From assembly GCA_910579835.1 (NCBI GenBank), contig CAJTWQ010000009.1:1-49426 (forward strand): a stretch of DNA of 49,426 nucleotides. The letters are read 5' to 3'. This DNA is from an uncultured Ruminococcus sp. (lineage in GTDB: Bacteria > Bacillota > Clostridia > Oscillospirales > Ruminococcaceae). The position numbers were made by a program, and so were the translations under genes. The notes under the pieces are model-generated. The model searched no databases, was not told where the DNA came from, and worked only from the letters and a program-made list of their open reading frames with translations. Below are positions 33,358-41,819 of this stretch, piece by piece. Numbering within the stretch: the first letter of the stretch is position 1; the number at the start of each line of letters is the position of its first letter.

Positions 33358-35406
33358 TTATTCTTCGGCAAATGGATCCAATGTGTTGATCAAGTGGATA
33401 AGATATTTCTGAATCTGGAGAGCGTCCTGGTTAGTAAGACCTGTACCGTTATCGTAAACATCGCCGTTTAATATCCCCTGTTCTGTAATATGTGAAGACT
33501 CTGTTCCGTTAATTCCGTATAAATCAGGATTTCCAAGGCTCTGCATTATAAGAACTGCATCATTAAGCCGAACTTCATCATTGCAGTTTGCATCGCCCCA
33601 TTTTATCTTTACAGGTTTCGGAGGGGCTGTAGTAGTCGTTGTGGATGTAGTAGAAGTAGTCGTTGTGGTAGTAGTTGTTGTCGTTGTTGTGGAGGTAGAA
33701 GTTGAAGTGGATGTTGTGGTAGTAGTAGAAGTAGTAGTGGTCGTAGTCATCGTTTTGGGCTGTTCATAGTAAACTTCTACATTGCTTACCTTAACTGAAT
33801 CAGGAGCGCCGTAGTAATATCCGATATAGATATTTCCGTCAGGATTTATAAGGTTAGTTGCAGAGTTTGAGCCGGCTGCTTCAGCAGGAACTATCCACAT
33901 AACCTCTGCGGTCTGTCCAGCATTTAAAACAACATAGTTTCCGTCTTCCTGGAACCAGTAATCAGATTCCTTGTCAAGGGTTCCTGTACCTATGCCATAA
34001 ACGAACTTTTCAATGTCAGTTTCGGCAATTACTTCAAATTTAATGGCATAAACGTCCATATCCTCTTGAAGTTTAAGATCTGCATAAGGGATCTCAACGC
34101 TGTTTGCTTTAGTATCAGCATGAGATAAAATTTGATCTATAGCAGCTGAAAGTGTTCCTGTATAGGGAACTGTTCTCTGAATAGTGTAAGTAAGAGCCGC
34201 ACTTGTAATGGTACATGTATCTAACTCTGTATATTCTTCAGTTTCAGCGGCGGAACCGTACCAGAACTGAAAAGAAACGGCATCTGTAAGACGGGTAGCC
34301 ATGCATTCCTGAACGCTTTTAGGAGGTTCCCAATATGCTTCAATATATGTTCCAGCGCCTTCAAGGGTGGTTCCCGTACCAATGTCGTCGATAAGGAATT
34401 TAACGCCCTGCGCCACGAAATCCTCAAGTTGCTCCTTGCCCATGTCATTGTACCAGTATCCGGCACCTTCCTTGCCCTCGAGCTCTGCTAAACGCTTTGC
34501 GTATTCAGTATCGGCGTCTGAACCTTGTTTAACATTCATACCGCCGCCGTACATAAATTGGTCAAATGCTGCATCTGATTCAACAGTAACAGTAAGAGAC
34601 TCAACAATAATATTTTCCACATTTGTAAGACCGAAATCGGCATAAGTAAATTTATGGCTGTTTATAGGAGCGTCCTCAGTAAATTCATCGGGGTGAAGAG
34701 CGTAGTAATCCTCATCGTAGCCCCTTGTGAGAAGTATATCAAGCTCATCAAGCTGTCTTGTGACCGTAGATGTAATGGTAGCCGTACCGTCCTTGTTATC
34801 CTTAAAACTCCAATCGCCGCTCTGTCTGTTATGTGGTTCAATACTGGGATTGGGCGGATCAGGATCTGGATTCGGGTCGGGATCAAGTGTTATTGTACTT
34901 GCATCGAACTCAACTCCCGTAAGCGTTACCTCGTTCTCTACCATATCCCCGGCAGAAGCCTGATAATGGCTTGAATAGTAGCATCTGAATTCATAGTTTC
35001 CGCCGGATTTAAGATCAAGGTCGCTTAGGTCGACGGTAATAGTGTTGCTGCCCTTTTTGAGTGAAACCTCAAATCCGCTGCCCTTTGCATCCCAATCGCC
35101 TTTAGAATTATGTTCAGTCCAGTAAGGGGATTTGTTCAGCTCTACGCCCAGTCCATAGGTGAATTTCTGATCATATTCGGTTTCAATGGTAAACGAAATA
35201 GTTTTTGCACCGTTTTCAGGCACCGTTCCCTTGATTACAGAATCAACCGACATTGCATTTCCTGCTGTTTTTTGTGATGTGAGCTTCAAATCGGTGTTGA
35301 CAACAGCATTTGCGGCTGCTGGCGCAAGACAGGCGGGAATTGTCGTTACTGCAAGAGCCATGCTTACAACAGAAGCTTTTGCTCTGCTGAAAAGTGATTT
35401 TCTCAT
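33358..35406 (-). CDS. Secreted dockerin protein with repeated beta-sandwich-like modules
   Basis: The ATG at 35406 is preferred over one 9 bases upstream, which is too close to GGAGG; it gives 682 residues. After a signal peptide (cleavage near AAANA) there are three related segments with a FxYGxG and YW pattern: KFTYGLGV...SPYW, QFMYGGGM...AGYWYND and KFVYGIGT...SDYWFQE. A Pro/Asp linker separates the first two, and a long Thr/Ser run precedes a C-terminal dockerin (GDANCNDEVRLNDAVLIMQ and GDVYDNGTGLTNQDALQIQKYL). The repeats look like carbohydrate-binding or scaffold modules of a type I cannot name; no glycosidase motif was seen. It lies next to another dockerin gene, each with its own promoter region and terminator. 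Confidence 0.85.
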   Translation of the reverse strand: MRKSLFSRAKASVVSMALAVTTIPACLAPAAANAVVNTDLKLTSQKTAGNAMSVDSVIKGTVPENGAKTISFTIETEYDQKFTYGLGVELNKSPYWTEHNSKGDWDAKGSGFEVSLKKGSNTITVDLSDLDLKSGGNYEFRCYYSSHYQASAGDMVENEVTLTGVEFDASTITLDPDPNPDPDPPNPSIEPHNRQSGDWSFKDNKDGTATITSTVTRQLDELDILLTRGYDEDYYALHPDEFTEDAPINSHKFTYADFGLTNVENIIVESLTVTVESDAAFDQFMYGGGMNVKQGSDADTEYAKRLAELEGKEGAGYWYNDMGKEQLEDFVAQGVKFLIDDIGTGTTLEGAGTYIEAYWEPPKSVQECMATRLTDAVSFQFWYGSAAETEEYTELDTCTITSAALTYTIQRTVPYTGTLSAAIDQILSHADTKANSVEIPYADLKLQEDMDVYAIKFEVIAETDIEKFVYGIGTGTLDKESDYWFQEDGNYVVLNAGQTAEVMWIVPAEAAGSNSATNLINPDGNIYIGYYYGAPDSVKVSNVEVYYEQPKTMTTTTTTSTTTTTSTSTSTSTTTTTTTTTTTTSTTSTTTTTAPPKPVKIKWGDANCNDEVRLNDAVLIMQSLGNPDLYGINGTESSHITEQGILNGDVYDNGTGLTNQDALQIQKYLIHLINTLDPFAEE

Positions 35407-35598
35407 AATGTTCATTCCTCCATAAATAAATTATTATTAATATTTTTTCCTGGTTTGTTATTTATTTTCTAATGTATAAACATTATATCACTATTAATTA
35501 AAGAAAGTGTTACGATTTTATGAACATTTAGAGAATTTGAAGAAAATTGTATAAACTGCTTGAAAATATGTGTATATTTTGCACATATTGCCAAATAA

Positions 35599-35624
35599 AT
35601 CGCCGCATAAAGATTATGCGGCGA
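35599..35624 (-). terminator. Terminator after the cdaA-cdaR operon
   Basis: ATCGCCGCATA and TATGCGGCGAT form an 11-base perfect stem, followed on the minus strand by TTTATTTGG. It lies 13 bases after the cdaR stop. Confidence 0.85.
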
Positions 35625-35636
35625 TCTTGATATCAT

Positions 35637-37022
35637 TTACGTTCTTACAGTGGTCTGAGTGTAATTAATCCTGGAGTCAGAATCTGATACAGTTGTCTTT
35701 TCACTTTTCTCCGGAGCAATATGTTTTGATTTCTGGATAAGCACGGATGGTTTATCGGGATTGGCTACGGCCCATACCTTGTCTGAGGCAAGACAAGAGA
35801 TCGTAACGTCGTAGTAAAACTGTCCAATTGGATTATCGGAGTTAAGGAGATTAGCTTCGGCTACAAAATCAGAGGATGAAAGCTTGGCAATCTCATCACG
35901 CGGTCCAATAACACGGATATTTAAGCTTTGACTGATTAGATCGTAATCGTATTCGTTTCCTCCGGGCTTATTGCTTATATGAATACTACTTTTGTCAAGG
36001 GTGAACTCTCTTTTTTCAAGATCGGTATCGTCGAGTGTCAGAACAACATTTTCTAATCCGGACATATTGATAATATTTCTTTCTTCAAGAAGAGCGTTTA
36101 TGTCAAATGATTTTGTATATCCCAGGTCTATGTCGCTCAGATTTATTTTTCCGATCTCAAGAGGATCTGCTATCTCAAACTGACTGTTCTTTGAGGCAAG
36201 AGTCAGAGAATCAGCAGAGAGGTCGAATTTCAAGCTGTTTTTGTCAAAATCCGCCGATCCTCCTATTATTTGAACTGACAAATCAACTGTTTTTTGAGAC
36301 AATACAGGGATATTAATAGAAAAACTTGAGGTGTTAAATTCCATCATGGACTGATCTATTGTAGTTCCGTCGTCTGTAAGCAGGCGCAGCTCGTTGGTCT
36401 GAATATCAACGGAAGATTCAAGTGTCATTTTTTTATCTGAATAAGCGTAGCATTTAGAGATTTTTTCCAGTTGAGCAGAGGGACCCTTGATTGTAACGGT
36501 GCCAGGATTGCATTTATGTTCCGCCTGATAAATTACTTTTCCTTTTATAGCTGAAATATTCGGACACTTCGGCTCTACAGGTATTTCTACGGAGTCAAAT
36601 TTATCAAGCATAACACTGACCGTTGACGGAGATATTGATTCAACTTCAAACGGAATGTCATCTTTGCAGCGTATTTTTATAGACAGAGTTCTTCTGCCCG
36701 GAGTAGTAATGCCTGTAGTATCTATATATGCAGTGAAGCTGTCGGAATTGAATCTTGAAGCCTGAGTACGACTGCCTTTTACAGTTATATTTACATTTTT
36801 AAGATTGCATGACATTACGCTTAGACCGTTTTCCGAAGCGGCAGAACCGGAAATATCCAGGCTGAGCTGAACGTCTTTTATTTGTTTTGTTACGGAAGGG
36901 TACATAGCCATAGAAATTGTAAACCATACGATGCAGGCGATAACTACGGAATATACCGTCAGGGAAAGGTTATTTCTTGCGCCTTTGGCAAGGCGTTTTT
37001 TTACTTTTTCAAGTATTTTCAT
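35637..37022 (-). CDS. cdaR: YbbR-domain regulator of diadenylate cyclase (CdaR)
   Basis: The 461-residue protein has one N-terminal membrane helix (about 20-40, SLTVYSVVIACIVWFTISMA) and an extracellular part built of four YbbR-type repeats, recognisable by the pattern of a PSTVSVMLDKFD-like strand at each boundary. YbbR proteins bind and modulate CdaA. Its ATG overlaps the cdaA stop by 4 bases, so translation is coupled. The C-terminal tail (about 430-461) is Ser/Thr rich and low in structure. Confidence 0.92.
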   Translation of the reverse strand: MKILEKVKKRLAKGARNNLSLTVYSVVIACIVWFTISMAMYPSVTKQIKDVQLSLDISGSAASENGLSVMSCNLKNVNITVKGSRTQASRFNSDSFTAYIDTTGITTPGRRTLSIKIRCKDDIPFEVESISPSTVSVMLDKFDSVEIPVEPKCPNISAIKGKVIYQAEHKCNPGTVTIKGPSAQLEKISKCYAYSDKKMTLESSVDIQTNELRLLTDDGTTIDQSMMEFNTSSFSINIPVLSQKTVDLSVQIIGGSADFDKNSLKFDLSADSLTLASKNSQFEIADPLEIGKINLSDIDLGYTKSFDINALLEERNIINMSGLENVVLTLDDTDLEKREFTLDKSSIHISNKPGGNEYDYDLISQSLNIRVIGPRDEIAKLSSSDFVAEANLLNSDNPIGQFYYDVTISCLASDKVWAVANPDKPSVLIQKSKHIAPEKSEKTTVSDSDSRINYTQTTVRT

Positions 37023-37897
37023 TTCTTTTTCCTCCTTTCACCGCGTGAGGAAAATATTTTCTTTCCGGGGATGTTTATCTCCGTTTTTTCCTCAAAGATC
37101 TCATCCTCAAGGAATTTCTTCAGCTTTTCCCTTGTATAGTCTCTGACAAGAACTCCGTTCATAGCTGTTGATATCTGTCCCGTCTCCTCTGAAACAGCGA
37201 TAACGACAGCGTCGGAATTTTCACTCATTCCGATCGCAGCTCTGTGCCGTGATCCAAGCCGCTTGTCAATCTGAGCATCCTTCTGGGGTTTGGGCAGAAA
37301 GCAGGCGGCTGCAAGTATCATACCGTCTCTCATGATAACGGCTCCGTCATGGAGCGGTGTTTTGGGATAAAATATATTGCCGAATATTTCCTTGCTTGGG
37401 GTTGCGTTCAGGATAGTTCCGGTTTCAATCTGCTCACCCAGACGCACCTGACGTTCTATGACTATAAGCGCGCCGGTACATGTGGCCGAAAGCTCGACGC
37501 ACGAATCGCATATGGAGTCTATGGCTGGTTCCCATGTCTTGGTAAGCTCATCAATATTCTGTCCCAGACCAAGAAAACGCACGCCGAAGCGTGTCCGTCC
37601 GGCTTTTTCCAACATACGCCGTAGTTCAGGCTGAAAGAGAACAATCATGGCAATAAGACCAATATCAAGCGCTTGGCTGAGAAGATAATTGATGGCTTTT
37701 AGCTGTAGGAAAAGACTGATAAAGTAGCCTGCAACAAGAAAAAGAATACCTTTTATCAGTTGTCCGGCACGGGTTTCGCGTATGAGTTTGAGCAGCAGAT
37801 ATACAAGATATGAGAGGATTGCAATATCTATGAAATCTATCAGCTCAAGAGTGCTCAAAACGCTGAGAAAAGCGGATTTTAGTTCATGGAAGGACAT
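37019..37897 (-). CDS. cdaA: Diadenylate cyclase CdaA
   Basis: The 292-residue protein has three N-terminal membrane helices (about 20-100) and a DAC domain with the catalytic DGA (184-186, LHDGAVIM) and RHR (217-219, GSRHRAAIG) motifs. It makes c-di-AMP from two ATP; c-di-AMP controls potassium, osmolyte and cell-wall balance. cdaR follows with a 4-base overlap. glmM, the usual third gene, is absent here. AAAAGGATG lies before the ATG, and a terminator-like hairpin stands 34 bases upstream of it. Confidence 0.96.
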   Translation of the reverse strand: MSFHELKSAFLSVLSTLELIDFIDIAILSYLVYLLLKLIRETRAGQLIKGILFLVAGYFISLFLQLKAINYLLSQALDIGLIAMIVLFQPELRRMLEKAGRTRFGVRFLGLGQNIDELTKTWEPAIDSICDSCVELSATCTGALIVIERQVRLGEQIETGTILNATPSKEIFGNIFYPKTPLHDGAVIMRDGMILAAACFLPKPQKDAQIDKRLGSRHRAAIGMSENSDAVVIAVSEETGQISTAMNGVLVRDYTREKLKKFLEDEIFEEKTEINIPGKKIFSSRGERRKKK

Positions 37898-38197
37898 CTG
37901 GTCACATCCTTTTCTTAATTAATTTTCAAAACTCTGCTTTTAACAAGGCAGAGCTGACTTGCATCAGCAAGTTATAAATTCAGCAGGGAATTTATATTAC
38001 CTATCGAATCAGGAGATATCCGCCGTTTAAGAATCAAGGGTGACATCAGCCTGCTTTTACAATAGAAACGGCAGAACTGTAAAATATGTATTCTGTATAT
38101 TCGATTATACGGAGATTCTGCTGTTCTGACCGAATGAAGTCTCATTCGGATATGTACGAGGGCAGAAGCCCTCGTTTCTGTATAACTTCTATAATAT
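37898..38197 (-). promoter_or_regulatory. Structured leader of cdaA with a terminator-like hairpin
   Basis: This 335-base gap is rich in hairpins on the minus strand. In order they are ACGAGGGC-TTCT-GCCCTCGT (38157-38176), CCGAATGA-GACT-TCATTCGG (38131-38150), a long CAGAAC/GTTCTG pair, ACTTGC-TGAT-GCAAGT (37957-37972), and CTCTGC/GCAGAG followed by TTTTG (37928-37953). The last looks like an intrinsic terminator and is 34 bases before the cdaA ATG, so the leader could act as an attenuator. No known riboswitch class was recognised; the ydaO consensus is absent. Confidence 0.45.
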
Positions 38198-38225
38198 ATT
38201 GTATCACAATTTCAGATTTTTTCAA
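38198..38225 (-). promoter_or_regulatory. Probable promoter of cdaA-cdaR
   Basis: On the minus strand TTGAAA (38220-38225) and TACAAT (38198-38203) are 16 bases apart. Transcription from here would include the whole structured leader. Confidence 0.55.
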
Positions 38226-38232
38226 TAGTTTT

Positions 38233-39372
38233 TTATAATTTTTTTCGATTTGCTATATTGTTAATTAAATTAGCAAGAGTAATTCCATCGTTTTCGGTGC
38301 TGAATACCGAAGGTGCGAATCTTACCGTACCTGTATCTGTCCCCAACTGAGTATGGGCAAGTGCAGCGCAGTGGTAGCCGGCTCGGAGACAATATCCGTG
38401 TCCGGCAAGCTCTTCCGCAAGTTCCTCAGACGGAATACCATCGGCGTTAAAGGATACAATAGGCACATAGCTGCTATGCGGGTTACGATATATTGTGATA
38501 TTTTTGTTTTTTTCAAGTTCCCTGACAAAGCTTCGGCAGATCCGGTCTTCATGAGCAAAAATTTTATCTGTGCCTTTTCTGCGTATAAATTCTATGCCTG
38601 CTTTAACAGACATTGCGCCGATTATACAGGGAGTACCGCTTTCAAGGCCATCAGGAAGAATATCCGGCTGCCTTAGGCTTTTCGATGCGCTTCCCGTGCC
38701 GCCCTGGATTATCGGTGAAATTTTATATTTTCCGTCAGTTATAAGAAGTCCGGTGCCGGTTATACCGTAAAGGCCCTTATGACCGGCTGTGCATAGAATA
38801 TTTATTCCTTCGGAAATGTCTATATCTATTACGCCGCAGGCTTGAGCGCCGTCGGCAATAAAGCATATATTGTGTTCGCGGCAAAGCCTGCCAAGTTCCC
38901 TCCAAGGCATTAGCTGTCCGGTTACGTTGCTTGCAATTGTGCATACAATAGCCTTTGTATCAGACCGAATAAGCTCGCGGAAATTCTGTACGGTACAACT
39001 GTCGTCGTCACAAATCCGGGCGACGGAAAGAGTTATCTTTTTATCCAGAGCAAGCTGTGCTCCGGGACGTGCTGCCGAATTATGCTCCATGCTGCTCATA
39101 ATAAGATGACCCCCGCCTTTCATTATGCCTTGAATGGCGAGATTAAGGGCATGGGTACAGTTAAGGGTAAATACAACGTTTTCAGGCTGTGCGCCAAAGA
39201 ATTCAGCTGCCACAGTCCGTGCGGAATAGAGGGCACGGGAGGTGCGCATAGCAAGGGCGTGACCGCCTCTGCCAGAGTTTCCTCCGAACTGCTCGACTGC
39301 TTGTATAACGGCGTTTTTCACACTGGGCGGCTTTGGATAAGTGGTTGCTGCGTTGTCAAAATTTATAATCAT
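38233..39372 (-). CDS. Cysteine desulfurase-like class V aminotransferase
   Basis: The ATG at 39372 after AAGGAGG gives 379 residues. The protein starts INFDNAATTYPKP, has EHNSAARP, the PLP aspartate in IADGAQACG and the PLP lysine Lys199 in TAGHKGLYG. The sulfur-accepting Cys335 is in AGYHCAALAH. This is the branch of cysteine desulfurases that often sits beside DUF3343, distinct from IscS and SufS. It may supply sulfur or selenium to a dedicated acceptor. DUF3343 lies one base upstream in the operon. Confidence 0.88.
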   Translation of the reverse strand: MIINFDNAATTYPKPPSVKNAVIQAVEQFGGNSGRGGHALAMRTSRALYSARTVAAEFFGAQPENVVFTLNCTHALNLAIQGIMKGGGHLIMSSMEHNSAARPGAQLALDKKITLSVARICDDDSCTVQNFRELIRSDTKAIVCTIASNVTGQLMPWRELGRLCREHNICFIADGAQACGVIDIDISEGINILCTAGHKGLYGITGTGLLITDGKYKISPIIQGGTGSASKSLRQPDILPDGLESGTPCIIGAMSVKAGIEFIRRKGTDKIFAHEDRICRSFVRELEKNKNITIYRNPHSSYVPIVSFNADGIPSEELAEELAGHGYCLRAGYHCAALAHTQLGTDTGTVRFAPSVFSTENDGITLANLINNIANRKKL

Positions 39373-39373
39373 A

Positions 39374-39595
39374 TCAGCCGCCTCCTTTTCCCTTGACGGT
39401 AAAGGGAACGGCATTTTTTTTCAGGATTTCGGCAGCTCTGACGCTGTCGCTTCGTACATGAAGAGAGTAGCCGCAGCTGCCGGGAGAAGCATTGATATTC
39501 CTTTTCAGCTCGCAGGAAATACCCTTTGCTTTAAGCAGTTTTTCGCCTTTGACAGCGAAAGTATACGAGGGCATTTCCATGATGATGACTGTCAA
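39374..39595 (-). CDS. DUF3343 small protein (putative S/Se carrier)
   Basis: A TTG start at 39595 with AAGGGGGG before it gives 73 residues. The sequence has an IIMEMPSYTFAVKGEKLLKAKG start, Cys28, and the conserved PGSCGYSLHV with Cys41. The DUF3343 family is often encoded next to cysteine desulfurase-like enzymes and is considered a putative sulfur or selenium carrier, a proposal from genome context. It ends one base before the aminotransferase start, so the two are made together. Confidence 0.85.
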   Translation of the reverse strand: MTVIIMEMPSYTFAVKGEKLLKAKGISCELKRNINASPGSCGYSLHVRSDSVRAAEILKKNAVPFTVKGKGGG

Positions 39596-39697
39596 AATCA
39601 GCCCCCCTTTTCGGAAAACAGAAGTTATTGAAGCAGGAAGGCAAGCTCCTGTCCTCCTGTCTGATTATCCTGCTTCTGTACAATATATGTTTTTTTC

Positions 39698-39733
39698 CGG
39701 AAAAAGGTGAATCTATGAACACAAACTCTGAGT
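39698..39733 (-). repeat. Weak copy of the MITE-like terminal repeat
   Basis: On the minus strand CAGAGTTTGTGTTCATAG resembles the terminal repeats at 40475-40495 and 1-94. The following bases do not clearly match. It lies in the leader of the DUF3343 gene. The match is short and could be partly chance. Confidence 0.3.
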
Positions 39734-39764
39734 TTTTAAATTATCTCAGGTGGAATTGCCGTAA

Positions 39765-40349
39765 TTATTTTTTTCTGCCGTTCTTTTTCTTTCTTTTCCG
39801 AACCGACCAGCCGAAGCTGCCCAGCTTTTTGCCCAGTGAAAAATATTCACCGTGAGCATATGCCATAAGACCGCACTTTTCCATATCCAAACGGCCGTTT
39901 TCATCAATATATTCTTCATCTGTATCTATGCCGACGATCTCTGCCAGAAACATTGTATGCGTTCCCAGGTCTTTTGATTCGGTCACGCGGCATTCGAGGC
40001 TGACGGGGCATTCTTCTATAATTGGAGCTGCAATCATTTTCGCAGCGGATGCGTGGAATCCGCATAGAGCGAATTTATCTGTATCTTTTCCGCTTTTCAC
40101 TCCGCAGAGATCAGTCTGGCGGCACATTGATGCAGTGGTAAGATTTATGGCAAACTCCCCTGATTCTTTGATGATGTCATAGGAATAACGTTGGGGACGT
40201 ACGGAAATATATGTCATAGGAGGGTGAGTGCAGACAATTCCTGTCCATCCTATTGTAAGGATGTTAGGAGAATCAATGGTTCCGCAGCTTACAAGAGCCG
40301 CTGGAACAGGGGACAGCAGAGCGCTGCCTTTCCAGAATTGTTTTGCCAT
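39765..40349 (-). CDS. Flavin reductase-domain protein
   Basis: The 194-residue protein belongs to the FMN-binding flavin reductase/flavoredoxin family: PVPAALVSCG, NILTIGWTGIVCTHPPMTYISVRPQRYSYDII, EFAINLTTASM and the C-terminal HTMFLAEIVGI segment. It probably binds FMN and moves electrons to a partner flavoprotein or acceptor. A very basic tail (RKRKKKNGRKK) ends it. It is monocistronic under a consensus promoter at 40499-40527 and lies upstream of DUF3343, with a weak link to that pair. Confidence 0.9.
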   Translation of the reverse strand: MAKQFWKGSALLSPVPAALVSCGTIDSPNILTIGWTGIVCTHPPMTYISVRPQRYSYDIIKESGEFAINLTTASMCRQTDLCGVKSGKDTDKFALCGFHASAAKMIAAPIIEECPVSLECRVTESKDLGTHTMFLAEIVGIDTDEEYIDENGRLDMEKCGLMAYAHGEYFSLGKKLGSFGWSVRKRKKKNGRKK

Positions 40350-40444
40350 TTTTTTACCTGTCTTTCTTTGGCTTTTATCTTGTATTCATGGGATTCATAT
40401 GCGTTTTTCTGCAAATTTTTATGCTGAAATCAGTACATGTTTTA

Positions 40445-40495
40445 AAAATTATGCTTAAAAACAGCATACTCCCCCTATGAACACAAACTTCTTAA
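40445..40495 (-). repeat. Solo arm of the MITE-like element in the flavin reductase leader
   Basis: On the minus strand AAGTTTGTGTTCATAGG, then GTATGCTGTTTTTAAG and GCATAATTTTTA, match the right arm of the element at 40651-40841 read in the same sense (TTGTATTCATAGG, TGTACGGTTTTTTGAG, GCATAATTTTTA). The rest of the element is absent. The arm begins right at the predicted transcription start of the flavin reductase gene. Confidence 0.6.
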
Positions 40496-40498
40496 TTA

Positions 40499-40527
40499 AT
40501 TATACCATATTTTTAAATTGATTTCAA
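40499..40527 (-). promoter_or_regulatory. Flavin reductase promoter
   Basis: On the minus strand TTGAAA (40522-40527) and TATAAT (40499-40504) are 17 bases apart, with an extended TGG before TATAAT. Confidence 0.8.
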
Positions 40528-40597
40528 TAGTAATTTCCAGATATATAGAGTAACAGTGTAGGCTTACAATACTCATACGAATATTTTTTATATACTC

Positions 40598-40626
40598 TTG
40601 CAAAATTCATCTAATGATGTTATAAT
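40598..40626 (+). promoter_or_regulatory. Promoter of the moxR operon
   Basis: TTGCAA (40598-40603) and TATAAT (40621-40626) are 17 bases apart. Transcription should begin near 40633, upstream of the 191-bp element, so that element is transcribed in the moxR leader. Confidence 0.8.
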
Positions 40627-40650
40627 ATAAAAGGTCTATAAAAATATATC

Positions 40651-40841
40651 TAAGAACTTGTATTTATAAGTAAGCTGTACGCCTTTTTGGCAAACTCTGC
40701 CGATGACTGCGCTGAAAAAATTCACCATGCGCCCGAAGGAAGTGCTCTTGGGTGCGTCAGTATGCTTTCACCTTTTCTCCTTGTCCTCGTAAAAATTATG
40801 CTCAAAAAACCGTACATCTTACCTATGAATACAAGTTCTAA
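40651..40841 (+). mobile_element. 191-bp MITE-like element with inverted terminal repeats
   Basis: The left end reads TAAGAACTTGTATTTATAAG and continues TAAGCTGTACG; the reverse complement of the right end reads TTAGAACTTGTATTCATAGG and continues TAAGATGTACG. About 28 of the first 32 positions agree. Inside there is a GCGCCC/GGGTGC hairpin and no reading frame. A shortened copy lies at 8399-8513 and arms at 1-94 and 40445-40495. No clear target duplication is seen, and no transposase is in the window. It lies between the moxR promoter and its ribosome site and ends 17 bases before the ATG. Confidence 0.7.
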
Positions 40842-40858
40842 AATACAGGAGATTTTAC

Positions 40859-41815
40859 ATGAATAACAATTATACAAATCAAATTAATACTATTGTGAAT
40901 GAAGTCAAAAAAGCCGTTATCGGCAAAGATTCTATTATAATTAAAGTTCTTCTTGCTATCCTCTGCAAAGGGCATGTACTTATTGAAGATATTCCCGGAG
41001 TAGGAAAAACAACCCTTGCGCTGGCTTTTTCAAAGGCTTTATCCTTGGAACACAATCGAATGCAGTTTACGCCTGACGTTCTGCCTTCGGATGTTACCGG
41101 TTTTAACGTATACAACAAAAAGACCGGTGCTTTTGAATTTCGCTGCGGAGCTGCTTTCTGCAATCTTTTCCTGGCCGACGAGATCAACCGTACATCCAGC
41201 AAAACCCAGTCTGCTCTTCTGGAACTTATGGAAGAGAAGAGAATAACTGTTGACGGAACTACCTACAAGCTTCCTGAACCGTATACCGTTCTCGCAACAC
41301 AAAATCCTATCGGTTCTGCCGGAACCCACAGTCTTCCTGATTCCCAGCTTGACAGATTCATGATAAAGCTGAGTATGGGCTATCCTGATTTTTCCGGCGA
41401 AGTTAATATTCTTAAATCAAAGTATAATTCTAATCCTCTTGATTCGGTAAGAGCCGTTGCAGACGCATCTTTCATCATATCCCTGCAGGATTATATATCC
41501 AAAGTTTATGTTGACGACAGAATTTATGAATACGTTGTTTCGCTGTCGGCTGCTACACGAAATCACCCTATGGTAAAGCTTGGCATCAGTCCGAGAGGTA
41601 CTCTCGCTCTTATGCAGATCGCAAAAGGCATCGCTGTAGCTATGGGACGCGATTACGTTATTCCCGACGATATTTCTTATATCTGTGCTGATGTTTTTAC
41701 ACACAGAATTATGATTAACTCAAAGGCAAAGCTATCTGAAATAACAGCCGAAAACGTAATATCTGATGTTCTGCGGACTGTTCCCGTACCTGGAATAGCT
41801 TCATCAGGCAGGTGA
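40859..41815 (+). CDS. MoxR-family AAA+ ATPase
   Basis: The 318-residue protein has Walker A GVGKTT (47-52), the MoxR segment RMQFTPDVLPSDVTGF, Walker B NLFLADEINR (102-111), and the sensor region YTVLATQNPIGSAGTHSLPDSQLDRF. MoxR ATPases act as chaperones that mature or assemble partner proteins, often with a DUF58 and a transglutaminase protein, exactly the two genes that follow. It starts the operon with GGAG before the ATG; DUF58 begins 4 bases later. Confidence 0.95.
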   Translation: MNNNYTNQINTIVNEVKKAVIGKDSIIIKVLLAILCKGHVLIEDIPGVGKTTLALAFSKALSLEHNRMQFTPDVLPSDVTGFNVYNKKTGAFEFRCGAAFCNLFLADEINRTSSKTQSALLELMEEKRITVDGTTYKLPEPYTVLATQNPIGSAGTHSLPDSQLDRFMIKLSMGYPDFSGEVNILKSKYNSNPLDSVRAVADASFIISLQDYISKVYVDDRIYEYVVSLSAATRNHPMVKLGISPRGTLALMQIAKGIAVAMGRDYVIPDDISYICADVFTHRIMINSKAKLSEITAENVISDVLRTVPVPGIASSGR

Positions 41816-41819
41816 TTCT

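Noticed and set aside
33640..33760. Second simple repeat tract as a separate element
   Set aside because: It is the coding sequence of the Thr/Ser linker before the C-terminal dockerin.
37898..38197. ydaO-type c-di-AMP riboswitch before cdaA
   Set aside because: The hairpins do not follow the ydaO consensus blocks, so only an unassigned structured leader is claimed.
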